Below, one piece after another: positions 1 through 12,804 of a stretch of 64,000 nucleotides of DNA. Each line of letters opens with the position of its first letter. The stretch's first letter is position 1. A program made the position numbers and the translations under genes. Below the pieces are notes generated by a model that had not been told where the DNA came from, did not search any database, and saw only the letters and a program-made list of their open reading frames with translations. The stretch comes from Monosiga brevicollis MX1 (lineage: Eukaryota > Opisthokonta > Choanoflagellata > Craspedida > Salpingoecidae), in contig NW_001865057.1 in assembly GCF_000002865.3 (NCBI RefSeq), positions 155,342 to 219,341 of the forward strand, in the 5' to 3' direction.

Positions 1-22
1 TAATTCTGTGGTACCTGTTTAG

Positions 23-1228
23 ATTGAAGACGACCTCCTGGTCATTGGCGCTCCTTATTCCGATTTGGGCCGGACTTCCAGCGGAGCCAGCCTGTCAAGT
101 TCGGGTGCTGTCTTTGTTTATACTTTGCAAGGGGGTCAATGGAATTTGAGCCAAACGCTGACCTACAGCGACCCATCAACCAGTGACTTTCTTGGCTACA
201 GCGTGGCCATTGGCGATGATTACATTGTCGCTTCAGCGCCGCTCGCCGAGAACACATCGTCGTCGGCTGGTGGCGTGATCATCTTCCAGCGCGGCAGCAG
301 TGGCGCCTTTACAGAGACCCACGCTTTTTTCCCCGGCGATGTCAGTGATTTTCTCGGTTATGGGCCGGATGCCGTAGCCGCGCACGGCGATTGGATTGCC
401 GCTGGCGCACGGTTGGTTTCTCTAGTCGCTTGGCACCGACCGCCTCCCTGGCCTTGTGCCCGGTACGTCGCGGTGCTCACCAACTTGACTGAACCGTAGG
501 AATGCCGAGGATAGCAGCAATGGTGGGGGTTCAGCACACGGTGAAGTCTTCATGTTCTATCGCAAGACGGGCAAATGGACCTTTTTTGGTCGCATCGCCC
601 CGACTCGCACATCCTACGACTATTTCGGTCATGCCCTGGCTCTTTCTCGACGTGCCGATGGCACAATCGTGATGGCCGCCGGTGCCTATGGCGATGATAC
701 GTCCTCTTCAGGGTCATATGTTTCATCAAGCGGTTTGTCTTGCCAATGCCCTTCCCGCCTTGTTCTTTTGGGGCTAGTCTGCAGTTCCTTGATTTCGTCC
801 TCACGCGATCATCATGATGATGGTGGCACTTTTTTCGTTGTCTGACAGGTGCTGTTTACTTTTTCGAGATTGCTCCGGGCTCAACGACCATTCGCCAGAC
901 GGCTGTGGCCCGGCCTTCGGTCTCACAATCGGGGGCTTACTTTGGTCGCTCCTTGTCCCTGTCCAAGGACGCCACGACCGCCGTTATTGGGGCTGATATG
1001 TTCGACGTCTCGGGCTCAACCTCGTATTCGAACGCTGGATCTGCATACCTTTTCTCCTACTCTTCCACTGGCTGGACCGAACTCAAGCAGATCTTTGCCA
1101 CCAGCCCCAGCTCCTCGGGCTACTTTGGCCGCACTGTGGGCTATGGTGAAGCATACTACGTCGTCTCTGAGCCTTACAACGATGACGTTGCTTTCAACGC
1201 TGGCTCGGTGTATGTCTACACTTCTTAG
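23..1228 (+). CDS. FG-GAP repeat beta-propeller protein, 3' part
   Basis: C-terminal part of a protein built of FG-GAP / integrin-alpha-type propeller repeats; the 5' exons lie left of the window. The first visible exon follows an acceptor at 21-22 and runs to about 411. A second exon starts near 500 and the last ends at TAG 1226-1228. At least six repeat units are readable, each with a blade-start motif (SDFLGYSVAI, YDYFGHALAL, GAYFGRSLSL, SGYFGRTVGY) followed by a Gly-Ala-Pro/Tyr and Asp-rich loop (VIGAPYSD, AAGAYGDD) and a strand such as GSVYVYT. FG-GAP propellers are normally extracellular and bind ligand or carbohydrate; no membrane anchor follows the last repeat here. The junction between the second and third exons (about 712 to 849) has no perfect GT donor in the required phase, so that edge is approximate. 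Resembles the gene at 4820-7493. Confidence 0.8.
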
Positions 1229-1293
1229 CTGCCACAGCCCGCACGTTTTCGTTGCGTTTTACGTTTTTCGGTCTTTTGCCTCGAATTGAGCCG

Positions 1294-1331
<38 letters not shown>

Positions 1332-1476
1332 GTGATCGTCCTTCTCGTCGTGATCTTGACAGTAGATGTAGATGCCACAATAGAAAACGCAGAAACAGTA
1401 ATGCATGCAATGATTGTACATGTAACACTATAACCACTTGTTGCTTCTTTTTTTTTTCTCTCTTGCTTGCCCCCCA

Positions 1477-1516
<40 letters not shown>
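1229..1516. repeat. Intergenic spacer with (CAT)n and (AC)n microsatellites
   Basis: Short spacer between the FG-GAP gene and DPH2. It holds a CAT/ATG trinucleotide run at about 1294-1331 and an AC dinucleotide run at 1479-1516 that ends directly on the DPH2 start codon. Poly-His or poly-Asp frames across these runs are artefacts. Apart from the repeats, the DPH2 promoter must lie here or in the preceding gene. Confidence 0.85.
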
Positions 1517-1519
<3 letters not shown>

Positions 1520-4500
1520 GCGAGCGAGCTGACGCAGGCCCCGGTCTTGGCCCCGACCGGGGAGGAGGTTTTGCAGCGCGAGGTGGGTTTGAGGTGCAGG
1601 TGACGTTTGTACATCAGTTGGCTTGGGTCATGTTGCTAGGGGTCTCAGCGAGGCCGTCGTGTGAGGTTGGGCTGATTGAGTGGTGTTGTTTGGTGGTCTG
1701 GGTGACAGGTTGTTGTCGAGGCGCCCGAGCAGCTGGCAAGTGCGACGCTAGAGGAGCGCTTTGAGATTGAGCGGTGTGCGGCAGCCATCCGAGCCGAGCC
1801 TTTTCACCGCGTACGAGTCCCCCTTCCGCTCCCCCTCCTCCTCTTTGCTTCCTGTCATCGGTTCAACTTGACCTTTTGTACTCCGAACATCACCACGTGT
1901 CTTCTTGGTCGCTTGATCGGATTGGGCACGGCTCTACAGGTTGCCTTGCAATTCCCAGACCATTTGCTGTCGTTTGCCGGACGGGTATATGATGCGCTGC
2001 GCGAACGCACAGAAGCTTCACTTTTTCTCCTGGGGGACACATCCTTTGGCGAGTACGTGTTCGAATGCACATGCCTCTCTCCATCTTTGCCGACGCGGCG
2101 GAAAACTCATCTTTTTTTTTCTTCATGCGGCACTTCGCCTCTCCATCTTCCAGGTGTTGTGTGGACGAGGTCGCTGCTGAACATGCTGGAGCCGACCTCA
2201 TCATCCATTTCGGCCACAGTTGCCTCTCCAGGTCTGCGACTCATGCCCCCGATTTGAAATTTGCGTGACATTTTGAGGCTGGTCAGATTGTTGATCCCCT
2301 GTTCGTTGGTCCTTTGGCTGCCGGTTTGATGCCACCCCACGATGCAGAACCACAAAAATCCCGGCACTGTATGCCTTTGGTCGTTGTCCGGTGAACGTGG
2401 GCGTCGCACAACAGATCATCGCGAAAACCGTCGACAAGCAACTAAACCTGCTCCTGTTGACCGCCGTCGAATATGCACATGCAGCCGGTGCGTCCACACA
2501 GATGATCATGTCCCAGTGTTGCAGCACCCGAGCCCATGCTTAGGGAGTTTTACTGTCCACACCTCGAGTAAACCCTCTCTCCTTGTCGGGCGCGGGGCAT
2601 TAAATCTTGTGTGCCCACTTGGTAGAGGAGCTTGCGGAGTCACTGCAAGAGATTTATGGCACAGTTCATTGCGCTCGTGTTGACCCCAGCTACATGGCTT
2701 CAGTGCCGTTGCAGCCTGAACAAAACGAAGCAAACGCCACATCCCTGGCTTCCTGTTGCGGCAGCTCTGGGGCCTGTGAGTCAAGTACACCTTGCAACCC
2801 CAAATCTACAGATGCTGCCGCGGCCGCGGCTACTTGTGGTAGCTGTTCCACGATGCCCAAGGCCTCAGCCCATGACACCGATTCCACAACGGAAGAGGCA
2901 TTAACCCTTGTCGATGAGCCCGAAGAGAGCGAGGAGATTGATGATCCCTCGCGCGAGCCGGCACCTATTCCAGCCGCAGTCAGTGCTCGCTCGGCCATCG
3001 AGACCGAGCAAAAGCGCCTGCAGTTTGGCCGTGCCAATCTTCCGGCGAGCTCAAGCCTGGGGGAAGACACGGTGGTTCTCTATGTCGGTGGTTAGTCTTG
3101 CCCGCACCCCACGTTTTGCATCCCTGTTACAATGTCCTCTGCTTCCTCACTCTGGCCTGCCTCAACTGCACAGCACCCGACGTTCCATTTCTTCGCAGCT
3201 TCCTCATGCTCTACAATCAACAACGCGTGCGTTTTGTTGCCCACTGTCTCATGTGCCGCTGGCGTACAATTTATCGACTGCTTAATGATGGCGCTTTTTG
3301 GCTCTTTGACCGCTTGTGTTTTGCTTGAAAAATTAGGTGTTCAACTTTGACCCAACGACAAATGCCTGCACAGAGCAATTTTTGCGTACCAACAAGGCAC
3401 TCATGCGTCGGTACGATTGCAACATGTCTGCATCATGTTATTCCCCACCAAGCTTCATAAAGGCTGATGACAAGGCTTCACAGACCTCACCTGCTCGTGC
3501 GCTAGCTATTTCATGGTGCAAAAGGCCAAAGAAGCTCAGACGGTGGGCATCATCTGTGGGACTCTGGGCGTAGCACACTACATGACCCTGCTGGAGAGCG
3601 TCAAGAAGCTGTGCACCGCAGCAGAGAAGCAATTTTACACCTTTTTAATGGGCAAGATTAACCCAGCCAAGCTTGCAAACTTTACTGAAGTGGATGCATA
3701 CGTTCTGATTGCGTGTCCGGAAACGACATTGGTTTGTGCGCGGCTTTGGTTGCTGTGCTGCGTTTGCACATGATCCACCATCAGTTGTGTCCCACCGGTG
3801 TCTTTGTCTTTCCTCACCAGCCCCCTTTTTTTTCTCGGGCTAGCTTGACTCGACCGAGTTTTTCAAGCCCGTCGTCACGCCCTTTGAGCTGGAGCTGGCC
3901 TGCGCAGCGCACCGCGACTGGGACGGCCATTATGAACTCCAGTTTGAAACCATTGTTCAATGTTCGTGGCATTCAGATCTGGATGCTCGTGGGGGCTCCT
4001 ATCGCTTTGTGCAGTGCACATTGCCTCTTGTCGTCACGTGCCTTGTTTGGTTTTTCTTGTGCAACGCTACCCTATTTAGCCATTCATGAAGATTTGCAGG
4101 AAATGGAAGATGCGCCAGCCATGGCAGAGCCGCAATTTTCTCTACTTTCGCAGTCGTACTTGTCGCGGGCGGCTGATCGCGGTATGGCCAGCCATTTGAA
4201 AGAATGCCAGATGGGCCGGATATACTCATTGAGCCCGCTTCCAATGATTGCTCTTCTAGATGGGGATCAAGGACTGGGCGCAGTTGCTGTGCGTGCCAAC
4301 GGAGGAGCCATTTTGCCCAGTGGGGGCGGTATGTTTCATGCCTTTGGTTGAATGCCATGCCGTCTGTAACTCCAAGCTGATCTATCTGATGTGCATGTGT
4401 TAATGCCCTTATCCCCTCATAGCGCGCACGCTCGCGGAGCGAACTTTCCAAGGTCTGGACCAACGTCTGGGCGAAACACCGGTCACCAAGGCCATTCAAG

Positions 4501-4544
4501 GGACGCATGGAATCGCCATTGGCTACGACAATGAACCGCAGTAA
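1517..4544 (+). CDS. DPH2: Diphthamide biosynthesis protein 2 (Dph2), multi-exon
   Basis: Dph2 pairs with the radical-SAM iron-sulphur enzyme Dph1 in the first step of diphthamide synthesis on elongation factor 2 in the cytosol. Exons read in order: 1517-1582 ([11 protein letters not shown]...), about 1708-1810, about 1940-2053 with [10 protein letters not shown] and [10 protein letters not shown], then [20 protein letters not shown] and [21 protein letters not shown], an acidic insert near 2700-3090 with [19 protein letters not shown] and [20 protein letters not shown] (about 3520-3722), [15 protein letters not shown], and a last exon with [19 protein letters not shown] ending at TAA 4542-4544. 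This matches animal Dph2 from end to end, including the family C-terminus. The ATG at 1517 is chosen because the upstream frame is only AC repeat and the first residues fit. Its 3' neighbour is convergent. Confidence 0.93.
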
Positions 4545-4711
4545 TGGAAACCAATGGACGGTGGGAAATTGAGGAATTTCAAATCTCAAGCATGGATCAA
4601 CAGGCAGACCGTCTCCATTGGGCGAGCAGAGCGGTTTGGGATAATGAGTATGCCTCACACAAAGGGCAAAGCCATTCAACACTGACCCAGAAAAAAAATA
4701 ACCTTACACAT

Positions 4712-4712
<1 letters not shown>

Positions 4713-4801
<89 letters not shown>
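4713..4801. repeat. (CA)n microsatellite, about 89 bp
   Basis: Uninterrupted CA run between the 3' ends of the convergent DPH2 and FG-GAP genes, ending 18 bases from the FG-GAP stop codon. Any 3' UTRs overlap it. Confidence 0.97.
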
Positions 4802-4803
<2 letters not shown>

Positions 4804-4819
4804 AGGTCCACGACAAGGT

Positions 4820-7493
4820 CTAAACGACGTTGCGGTTGAAGAGAGTATAGACCTGGCCACCATTGCTGGCGGCCTTATCGCCCAAATAAGCTCCGACAGC
4901 CAAGTAGTCATCGGCGTACGCGACATCCTGTCCAAAGTAGTCCGAGGTGGAGGCGTCTTCAGCCACAATATGCGAGACCAACCCCCAAGTGCCAGATGCG
5001 TCGCGCGCATAGGTCGAGATGCCTCCCGCATTGGTAGCAGAGCTCACATCCTCGAAGCGAGTGGTGACAGCCAGGGAGGTGGCGTCGTTGTTGAAAGCCA
5101 GCTGGTAGCCAAAGTAGTCAGAGGAAGACGCATCAGCGCGGCGCAGCGTCGTGACCTCGGTAAACTCGGACCGCCCATCCGACTGGAAGATATACACTGC
5201 ACCCTGAGTTGAAATTGTCGTGGTCTCTCCATCATCACCGTAGGCTCCCACGGCCAGAAAGTGTGTACCTGTGCTCGTGATCCCCAGGTCCACGGAGGCT
5301 CCAAAGTAATCATAGGCCTCGACTGTCGAACCGACGACGCGCTGGAAGAAACGCACGGCATCATATGCAGGATAGTATCTGAAAATCAAAACTTGGCCTT
5401 GACTGACCCCCGTTGTTTCATCTTTGGCAGCGTAGGCGCCAAGCACGATGAAATTGCCGTTGATGGCAATGCTATCGATGCCCAAACCCAAGTAGTCGTA
5501 CGAGTTTGCCTCTGTGTCGAACAACCTCATTGGAGGTGAGCTGAAGCTCTGGCTGGCGTTGGAACGCTGATACAAGTAGACCACCCCGGTGTTGTCTGAC
5601 AGGGTGCCATCGTCCGTCTCATCATCAGCGTAAGGCGCTCCAATGGCCAGGAAGCGGTCTGAAATGGCCACACTACGACCAAAGTAGTCGGAGGCCTCTT
5701 GATCTGGCGCGCTGAGCTTGACCTCGAGCTCAAAGAGATTGCTAGCGTTGAGACGGTAGACGTAGGCAGCACCGGCATTGGTCAGATTCTCATCGTCGTA
5801 AGGCGCGCCAACAACCAGCGTATCTCCGTACAGGGCCACATCGTTGGCAAATAGGGTCGTGGCCGAGCCGTAGTAAGGGCCCTCGATGATTTGGCGTACG
5901 GAGAATGATTGATCACTTTCGTCAAAGTCAATGATGAAAACAGCACCCACGTTGGTGATGTATCGGCTCGAAAAGCCCGCGGCAGCTACGGCCATGGTGT
6001 TGCCGTAGGTGGCAATGGCACGACCAAAATTGTCGTTTGTACCAAGTTCGGATGGGGCAATAATGGTTTGGCTCATGGTACCATAGCGAGCATTGATGAG
6101 GGCACGCAGTTGCTCGTATCCACTCGCAAAGCTGTCGTAGTTTCCAGACAAGAAATCAATCAGATCCTCATAGTCGTTGTTGAGCTGAGCCGATGCATTC
6201 TGCACGGCCGGAAGTGCTTGCGGAATAACGGCCCGCACCTACATTGCCAGGCGACCGACGCACGTGTGGTGGGCAGACCACGAGAGGTGGCAAGTCAGTG
6301 TAAAAATAATGGCGCGGAAAAATATCTGTGAAGAGGGGTTGGAGGCAAGCGCATGGTTTATGGGTTCTAGTGCGTACCTCCGAGGCCAGCATGGAGATGT
6401 TGTTGGCAGCAGCCGTTACGGTGGCCAGCCCATCCGCCGCGGCTTCATTGCAAGCATCAGTGGCAGCTGTGAGGCCTTGGCCAGCCTGGGCGCTCATGGC
6501 CATAAGCTGGTCCAGCTTGTCTTGAATCTGTTCGCGGAGCGCGCCCAAGTGGCGAGTCAGCATCTCTTGTTGTGCAGCAATTGGAATCTGCTCCGCAGCA
6601 ATGGCAGACAGCGTGGAATTGTACAGGCTACGCTTGCGAGTTTGTAGATTGTCGAAACTTGTCACAAGGGTTTGAATGGTGACATCGCTGCCCTGGCTCG
6701 AACCGGCGTACGTGGCCACGGCTTGTTCGTACTGGCTGCGCAAACTGGCCACTACGCCAGCGGCGGCCGTCGCCTTGTCATTCATAGAACTGAGAGCGAT
6801 GCTGGCACTTGTCGCGTTGGCCGTCATCATGTTGGTGAGCTATGTCAGACACGGACACGGCCGCAGCGCAAACATATACCCAGGCACATGAAAAGAATCG
6901 GCGAGGTGATGAGGCGATGCAAGGGCTGGGCACTGAGCCAGGCGGATCCGGTCGTTTTATTGGCATTGTAAACCAACCTGCATCGCGCGCTGCTTGGTGC
7001 GGGTGGTGTTGGCACGAATGGCAGATACAGTCGCATTGATATTTGAGTTCTCTTGGCGGAGCATAGTCAGCGCCTGGCCATGAGCATGCCATTCGGAGCA
7101 GTTCGCAATGAGATAATAGCACAGTCAAGGGTGAGTGCCGAAAGAGAATGATCGATTCGCGTGCCCACCTGGAGTAGCGCAGTCATGTTGATAGTTGATT
7201 GAGCCGTCTTAAATTCAATGGTCTCACCTACTGTGATTTTCTCCCTGGTCGTCGTCACCTGAGAGGTTCAGCCGCATGCCAAAGTTGAGCAGTGTCCTCA
7301 AACTTGAGCGAAACCAGCGTTTGGCCCAAAAACAAAAACGGCGCACCTGGACCGAGCCAGCGGCGCCAATCTCAAATCCGCCATTAGAGCCGGTAGCACG
7401 AAAGTAGGAAGAAGTCTGCGCCTCCTGTGCGGCTGCCAAGGCCACCCAAAAGGCCAGCACCAGGCCCCAAGCCCGAGAAGGAGTCCTCAGCAT
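4820..7493 (-). CDS. Secreted FG-GAP seven-repeat propeller protein with helical stalk
   Basis: Starts at ATG 7493-7491 with a clear signal peptide (MLRTPSRAWGLVLAFWVALA then AAQ). A short domain follows in small exons (VTTTREKITVGETIEF at 7257-7168). Next comes an Ala/Gln-rich, probably coiled-coil stalk (exon about 6834-6380; SQYEQAV, TRHLGALREQIQDKLDQL) carrying several NxS/T sites. The last exon (about 6240-4820) carries seven FG-GAP-like repeats, with blade starts such as NDNFGRAIA, SDYFGRSVAI, YDYLGLGID, YDYFGASVDL, SDYFGYQLAF and SDYFGQDVAY and loops GAPYDDE, GAPYADD, GAYGDD. Seven blades would close one propeller. No transmembrane segment or GPI signal is visible after the last blade (...LFNRNVV), so the protein is probably secreted or held by a partner. 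Binding partner unknown. Paralogue of the gene at 23-1228. Confidence 0.88.
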
Positions 7494-8149
<656 letters not shown>

Positions 8150-11100
8150 TTAAGCTTGAAACTTGGCAGTTGGAGCACCAAAAGTAACGATGCGAAGAAG
8201 CGAACTGACCGGGGCCACATCGCCCATGGGCGGCTCATCGTCACTCGAATCAAAAAGCTCGTTGAGGTCCAACTTCTCTGCTCCCTCCTCAACCATGTCT
8301 GAAGCAACTGCCTGCTGCACAAGATCAGCCTCGGATGGTGTTGTTTCTTCACCGGCCTCGCCCGCGTAGTCACCACTGTAATAGCCATCAACATCACGCG
8401 TGATCTGGCGCAGCACGCCGCTGGATAGCATGCTATCTGATTCAATTTCCACCTCTTGAATGGTCGGCACGCTGAGTCGGCGGGCAAAGGGATGTCCACT
8501 TCGCGGTGGCTGAATCGGTGTGTGGGCCCGGGGCTCGGGCACTGGGTCATCCTGCAAAGGTGATGGCGAGCGCGTCGTTTCCCAAACTGCCGTGGCCCCG
8601 TCTGAAGCATCCACGGGGACGATGTCCTCTTCTGAGGCACGACGCGCCAAGAAATTGTTTGGATGATCTGCCACAGGCTTGGATTCTACGCGACCGCGAC
8701 TGGGCAGAGGTGTTTGCTCGCCGTCACTTGCCTCGTCGTCGGACATGTCTGCGGCCGCGGCCTTGGCCGCAGCCAACAAGGCGGCGCCCGTATCGGCCAT
8801 CAGCGTGCCATCAAAAGAGGTACGGCTCATTCGTGCCACCATGGCCAGTGGCGGGGAAGTGGCACCCAAGTTCTCGTCCCGTGTCATCTCCAGTCGTCGG
8901 TCGTCTGCAGCCGGTGCTGGTGGCGACGCGCTCGGACCACCGAGGTCCTCAAAATCGCCAAAGGATGCACGACTCAGCCGCGCTACCACCGCAAGCGGCG
9001 CAGGGGCAGTGGAAGGTCGTGAAGACGGCGCCTCCTGGTCCTCTTCGCTGCCGTCGCTGTCCATGCTCGCGTCCAGAGCCGGGTCCATACCTGCTAAACC
9101 CTGACCCATGTCTTCCACGTCACCAAAGGAAGCGCGACTCAGCCTGGCTACAATTGCAAGAGGTGCCGAGTGCCGCCGGGCCTGTTGAACGTTTGCGCTG
9201 TCGAGGCTGCGGTTGAGAAAGCTGCTTCTTCGCTCGCGCTCCTCTTCAGAGTCCGTGTCAGAAGGTGCTTCGCCCATGGCTGCTGCCATAAAAGCGGCTT
9301 CACCGCCGAAGGAAGCTCGGCTGAGACGTGCCACCAGTGCCATTGCCTCGCCTGGCGCCGCACTATCGAGCTCGTCCTCCGATCCGGTTTCATCTGGCAA
9401 TGGCGCAGCAGGTGACGGCCTGGTGGCCAACGTTGCTTCTGCGCCAAGCTCTGTTTCAACATTAGATGTTGGCTCTGATTTGGCGGGCGGCTCTGGTTCG
9501 GCGGCCATCTCTGGTACAGCGGGCGGCTCTGGTACGGCGGCCATCTCTGGTACAGCGGGCGGCTCTGGTACGGCGGCCATCTCCATGGTCGCAGCCGCTT
9601 CATTGATGGTGGCAGATTCCCTTTTTGCAGCTAGCTCTGAGTGCTGCGCTGCAGGTGCGATCGGGTTGGGATCTGCAGCAGCGGCGTTCATCGATCCTTC
9701 TTCCGTGGCTGCAGAACCATGATTTTGTGCCGTTTCCAGCGAGGTTCGATCTGCCTGCTCAACAAGTGGAAACTCGGCGACGTTTGTCATGGGCATCGCG
9801 TGGGATAATACAATTGGGGCTGAGCTTGCTTCAGCAGTCGCCTTCACGCCGCCGGACATGGCTGCGGGTGACACAAGCGTCTCTGCATGGCCGGATGTTG
9901 CTGATGGCGACACCAGCTGTTCCGAGCAAGTGGACATGCCGGGCGCCTGAGCATTCAGTGCAACTGAGGCTGCGGGCATAGGCGTACTTGACACTGTGGT
10001 TTCAGGGTCACCCACGTGCGTCGACTTTGGAACGGGTTGGCCATCAGGGTTGGCACCAGGCGATGCCCTGGAATTTGAGGCCGGGGAGGGCGACAGCATC
10101 TTTGGGGGCGCCGAAAAAATTGGCCTGTTGAGTGCTCGCGGCGCACGGGGAGGAAGCGCCGCTGCGCGTGCCTCCATTTCGGGCGTGACGCTGGCATAGG
10201 GATCCAGGCCCGCGCCATTGCCCATTCCACCGCTGCGATCACTGGATCCCGTGGAACGTGATGTCTCACGACCCAAAGACGTGCGCATTGCTGACCCTGG
10301 AGGTTGCAACATGCCACGACGCAAACGATCAATCTGCTCAAAACGCGTTTGCAAGGTGTCAAAGGTAGCCGTGGCTGGCCGTGCCACGTTCACTGATGGA
10401 GCTTTACGCAAGGTCACGACAGCGTCTGCGCTCCAAACGCGGCCGTGGCTTGAAGATGAAGGCGTCACGGTCGTGGGAACCGCATCCTCTCGAAGTGTGC
10501 GCTCGCGTCGTCGAGTGGTGCCTAAACTCACTGGGGGTCGAGCCGAGATCGGGCGCAGTGGGCGCTCCAATGTGGCATTTGCATCATGGACCTGCCCGTC
10601 GTCGTCATCGGAGATGGCCTCCCAGTCATCGTCGTCGTCATTTGGCGGGGGGTCGGTGGGTATATTCGCAGGGGCTTCAAACATGAATCCACCAACTTGC
10701 ATGCGTGGCGAGGTTGTGGCTGACTTGGATTCAGAGATCAGCGCCTCTGATGCGGATGGTGGGTGTATGGCCGAGCGCACACGATGGATAGTCGACAGTA
10801 CCTCCTCTGCATCCGGGTCCTCAGGCAACTGATGCGTCACCAAGGCAAGCTACTCAAACGACGCGCGGTGCGCATTGCAGCAGGAGGAGCATGAGAGTGA
10901 GGGACCACGTGGACAGCAAATGCGTCGTCTGAAAGATGAGACTTGTGTGAGAAAGTTGGACGCTGTAAAGCGCCGAATGCCGTGTTTTCAATGTACCTGG
11001 CAAGACGGGCAAGGTTGCATGCCCTCCAAGCCTTCAACAACAAAGTGGCCTCGTCGACCACCAAGCCGAGAGCCAACGGCATACTTGAAGGGGCAGCACG

Positions 11101-12138
11101 TACTCCAGCGATCCTGAACCATGCCCTGGCAACGCACGACCACGGCTAGGCGGGCCAAACCCAGACGAAGCCGCAAGCGCACAGTGGATTGATTGGGAAT
11201 AATGTCATCGAAGAGGACAAAATCTCGGTGCTTGTCAGGATCTTGCTGTACAATGGTGTACCGCAGAGCCAAGCGAGCCCGGTCAGCTGGCCCTGGTCGC
11301 GCAAGGCGAACAATCAACCTGAATGAAGCAAGGGAGCGTCACATGGCGTAGGCACGCTGGCGTGAAACTGGGCCAGCTGGAGCCCACAAAACGGGTACAG
11401 GATCGGACTTCTGTGCCGGGCGTTCAACCGTGGTGACAAAACGTACAGGCCATAGCGTGCATATGTATCGGGCCCGAGCGTGTCTCGTGTCGCAAGCACG
11501 CGTGCCGGCACGGGAGAGCTCGGCGAAACAGTGTTTGTGGTGGCAGATCGGTTGGGTCGTGCAGGGCTACGGGCGCTCCAGGCGCGTGGCATCTAAGTCG
11601 ATGGCGCCATACATGAGCAATCAGCAAACATGAAACAGAAAATGCGGGCCGTGGTCGAGCATCAAACATGAAAAACAGTCAAATAGCAAAGCGCTCACGC
11701 GAGGGGCTTGGGCATAGGGTGATGATGTGGCGTGGATGGTGGCAGAACGAGTACGGCGGTCAGCCGAGACGGCAGTTTCGTTGCGCGCAGACAGACTACG
11801 TCGAATACGTTGCGGTCTGGCCGCAATTGGTGCGGAGGCTGCGATGAAGGGTATATCCAGCCAGCCCAGACACAGCAAAGGCTGTCAGGCGAGTGGAGTC
11901 TGGGTCACGCCGCCGGCTGGCGTTGAGGCAAAGCAAATATGCAGGGAACATACACTCGGCTCCTGGCGCTGTTGCAGAAAGCTGGTGGCTGGCTGGCCGG
12001 GTCGGGGTGTGGGTGCCAGCAGCTGGACGTGCGGACGCGGGTCTCTGCGGTGCCGGCGAGCCGGTCGACTCTTGGGAACTGAACGTAGATGGCAAGCGCG
12101 TGCGTGAGCACGGTTGTGAGAACCACAAGCAAGCCCAT
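8150..12138 (-). CDS. Unrecognised about 1,180-residue acidic Ser/Ala-rich protein with repeated RLSRASFG motifs
   Basis: Five exons join in consistent phase: 12138-11956, 11881-11699, 11592-11447, 11318-10997 and 10849-8150. The first codes for a hydrophobic start (MGLLVVLTTVLTHALA) that may be a signal peptide. Exon 4 contains a compact segment (LALRYTIVQQDPDKHRDFVL, then FDDIIPNQSTVRLRLRLGLA) that looks folded but that I cannot assign. The 900-codon last exon is disordered and acidic (DDDDDWEAI) with a Pro-Glu-Ala repeat (AAVPEPPAVPEM, about 9490-9585). Four copies of L-A-[LIV]-V-A-R-[LM]-S-R-[AT]-S-F-[GD] lie near 9340, 9155, 8990 and 8845, with a related RRLSVPT near 8480. R-x-x-S sites in these copies would suit basophilic kinases such as PKA (inference). 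If the hydrophobic start is not a true signal peptide the protein is cytosolic. No other membrane segment is evident. Exon joining is by phase only. Confidence 0.6.
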
Positions 12139-12804
12139 GGCTCGACTCGAACTTACGCAAAGACCGTAGCCATGGTTAGCAATCAATGCCGTCCTGCTGC
12201 TCGGAACCAAACCACACGAGTGCTTCTCAGCGGCTCCGCCGCGATCGTGCTCACGCTAGGGTCAACTCGTGGCGATAAGAGTCCCCCTGCAACACCATTC
12301 CCGCCCACCCTCACCCGGCTAGCATACAGTTTGATCGTCCTCTGATTGATCAAACACAACAACAATGTGGTAGGCGGTCACCGCCCCCGGTCACACCAGC
12401 AGACGACGAAAATGACAAAAAAAAAATCAAAAAAAATAAAAAAAATTTGCGCGCCACCGCCAAATTTTTTTTTTTTCGAAAAGAAGCAGTTTATGCTTAT
12501 GTGCTTATGCTGGTTTGCGTTGTCAGACAAATGATGGGGTGCGTGTTGTGTTTTGTTTATCGCGTTGCTTGGGGGTCGCTCTACAAGTGTAACTGATAAC
12601 ACACTATGGACTATCTTCAAGTCAAAGTGTGATATAAATCAGTGTATCGCTTAGAGGGGGTTACTAAATGGCAGTGCCACGTCCTCTGCCTGTGTCGGCG
12701 GGGCATTTGAGCACTTGGACAGTGTGCCTCTTGATGTATTCGTGCTTGCTGGCCCGTCCGCTTGCTGGCCGGAGGGGACTGACGCGTCCTTGCGTACCAT
12801 CGTA
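12139..12804. other. Divergent intergenic/promoter region
   Basis: Head-to-head spacer between the minus-strand gene ending its 5' side at 12138 and the TANGO1-like gene. It holds an A/T-rich block at about 12410-12480 and a TATAAA at 12633-12638, about 170 bases before the TANGO1-like start. No coding signal seen. Promoter role is inferred from position. Confidence 0.5.

Noticed and set aside
4544-5031. Thr-His and Cys-Val polymer frames over microsatellites (also at 7600-7900, 21450-21830, 31840-32110, 32540-33090)
   Set aside because: Pure products of CA/GT repeats with no coding flanks.
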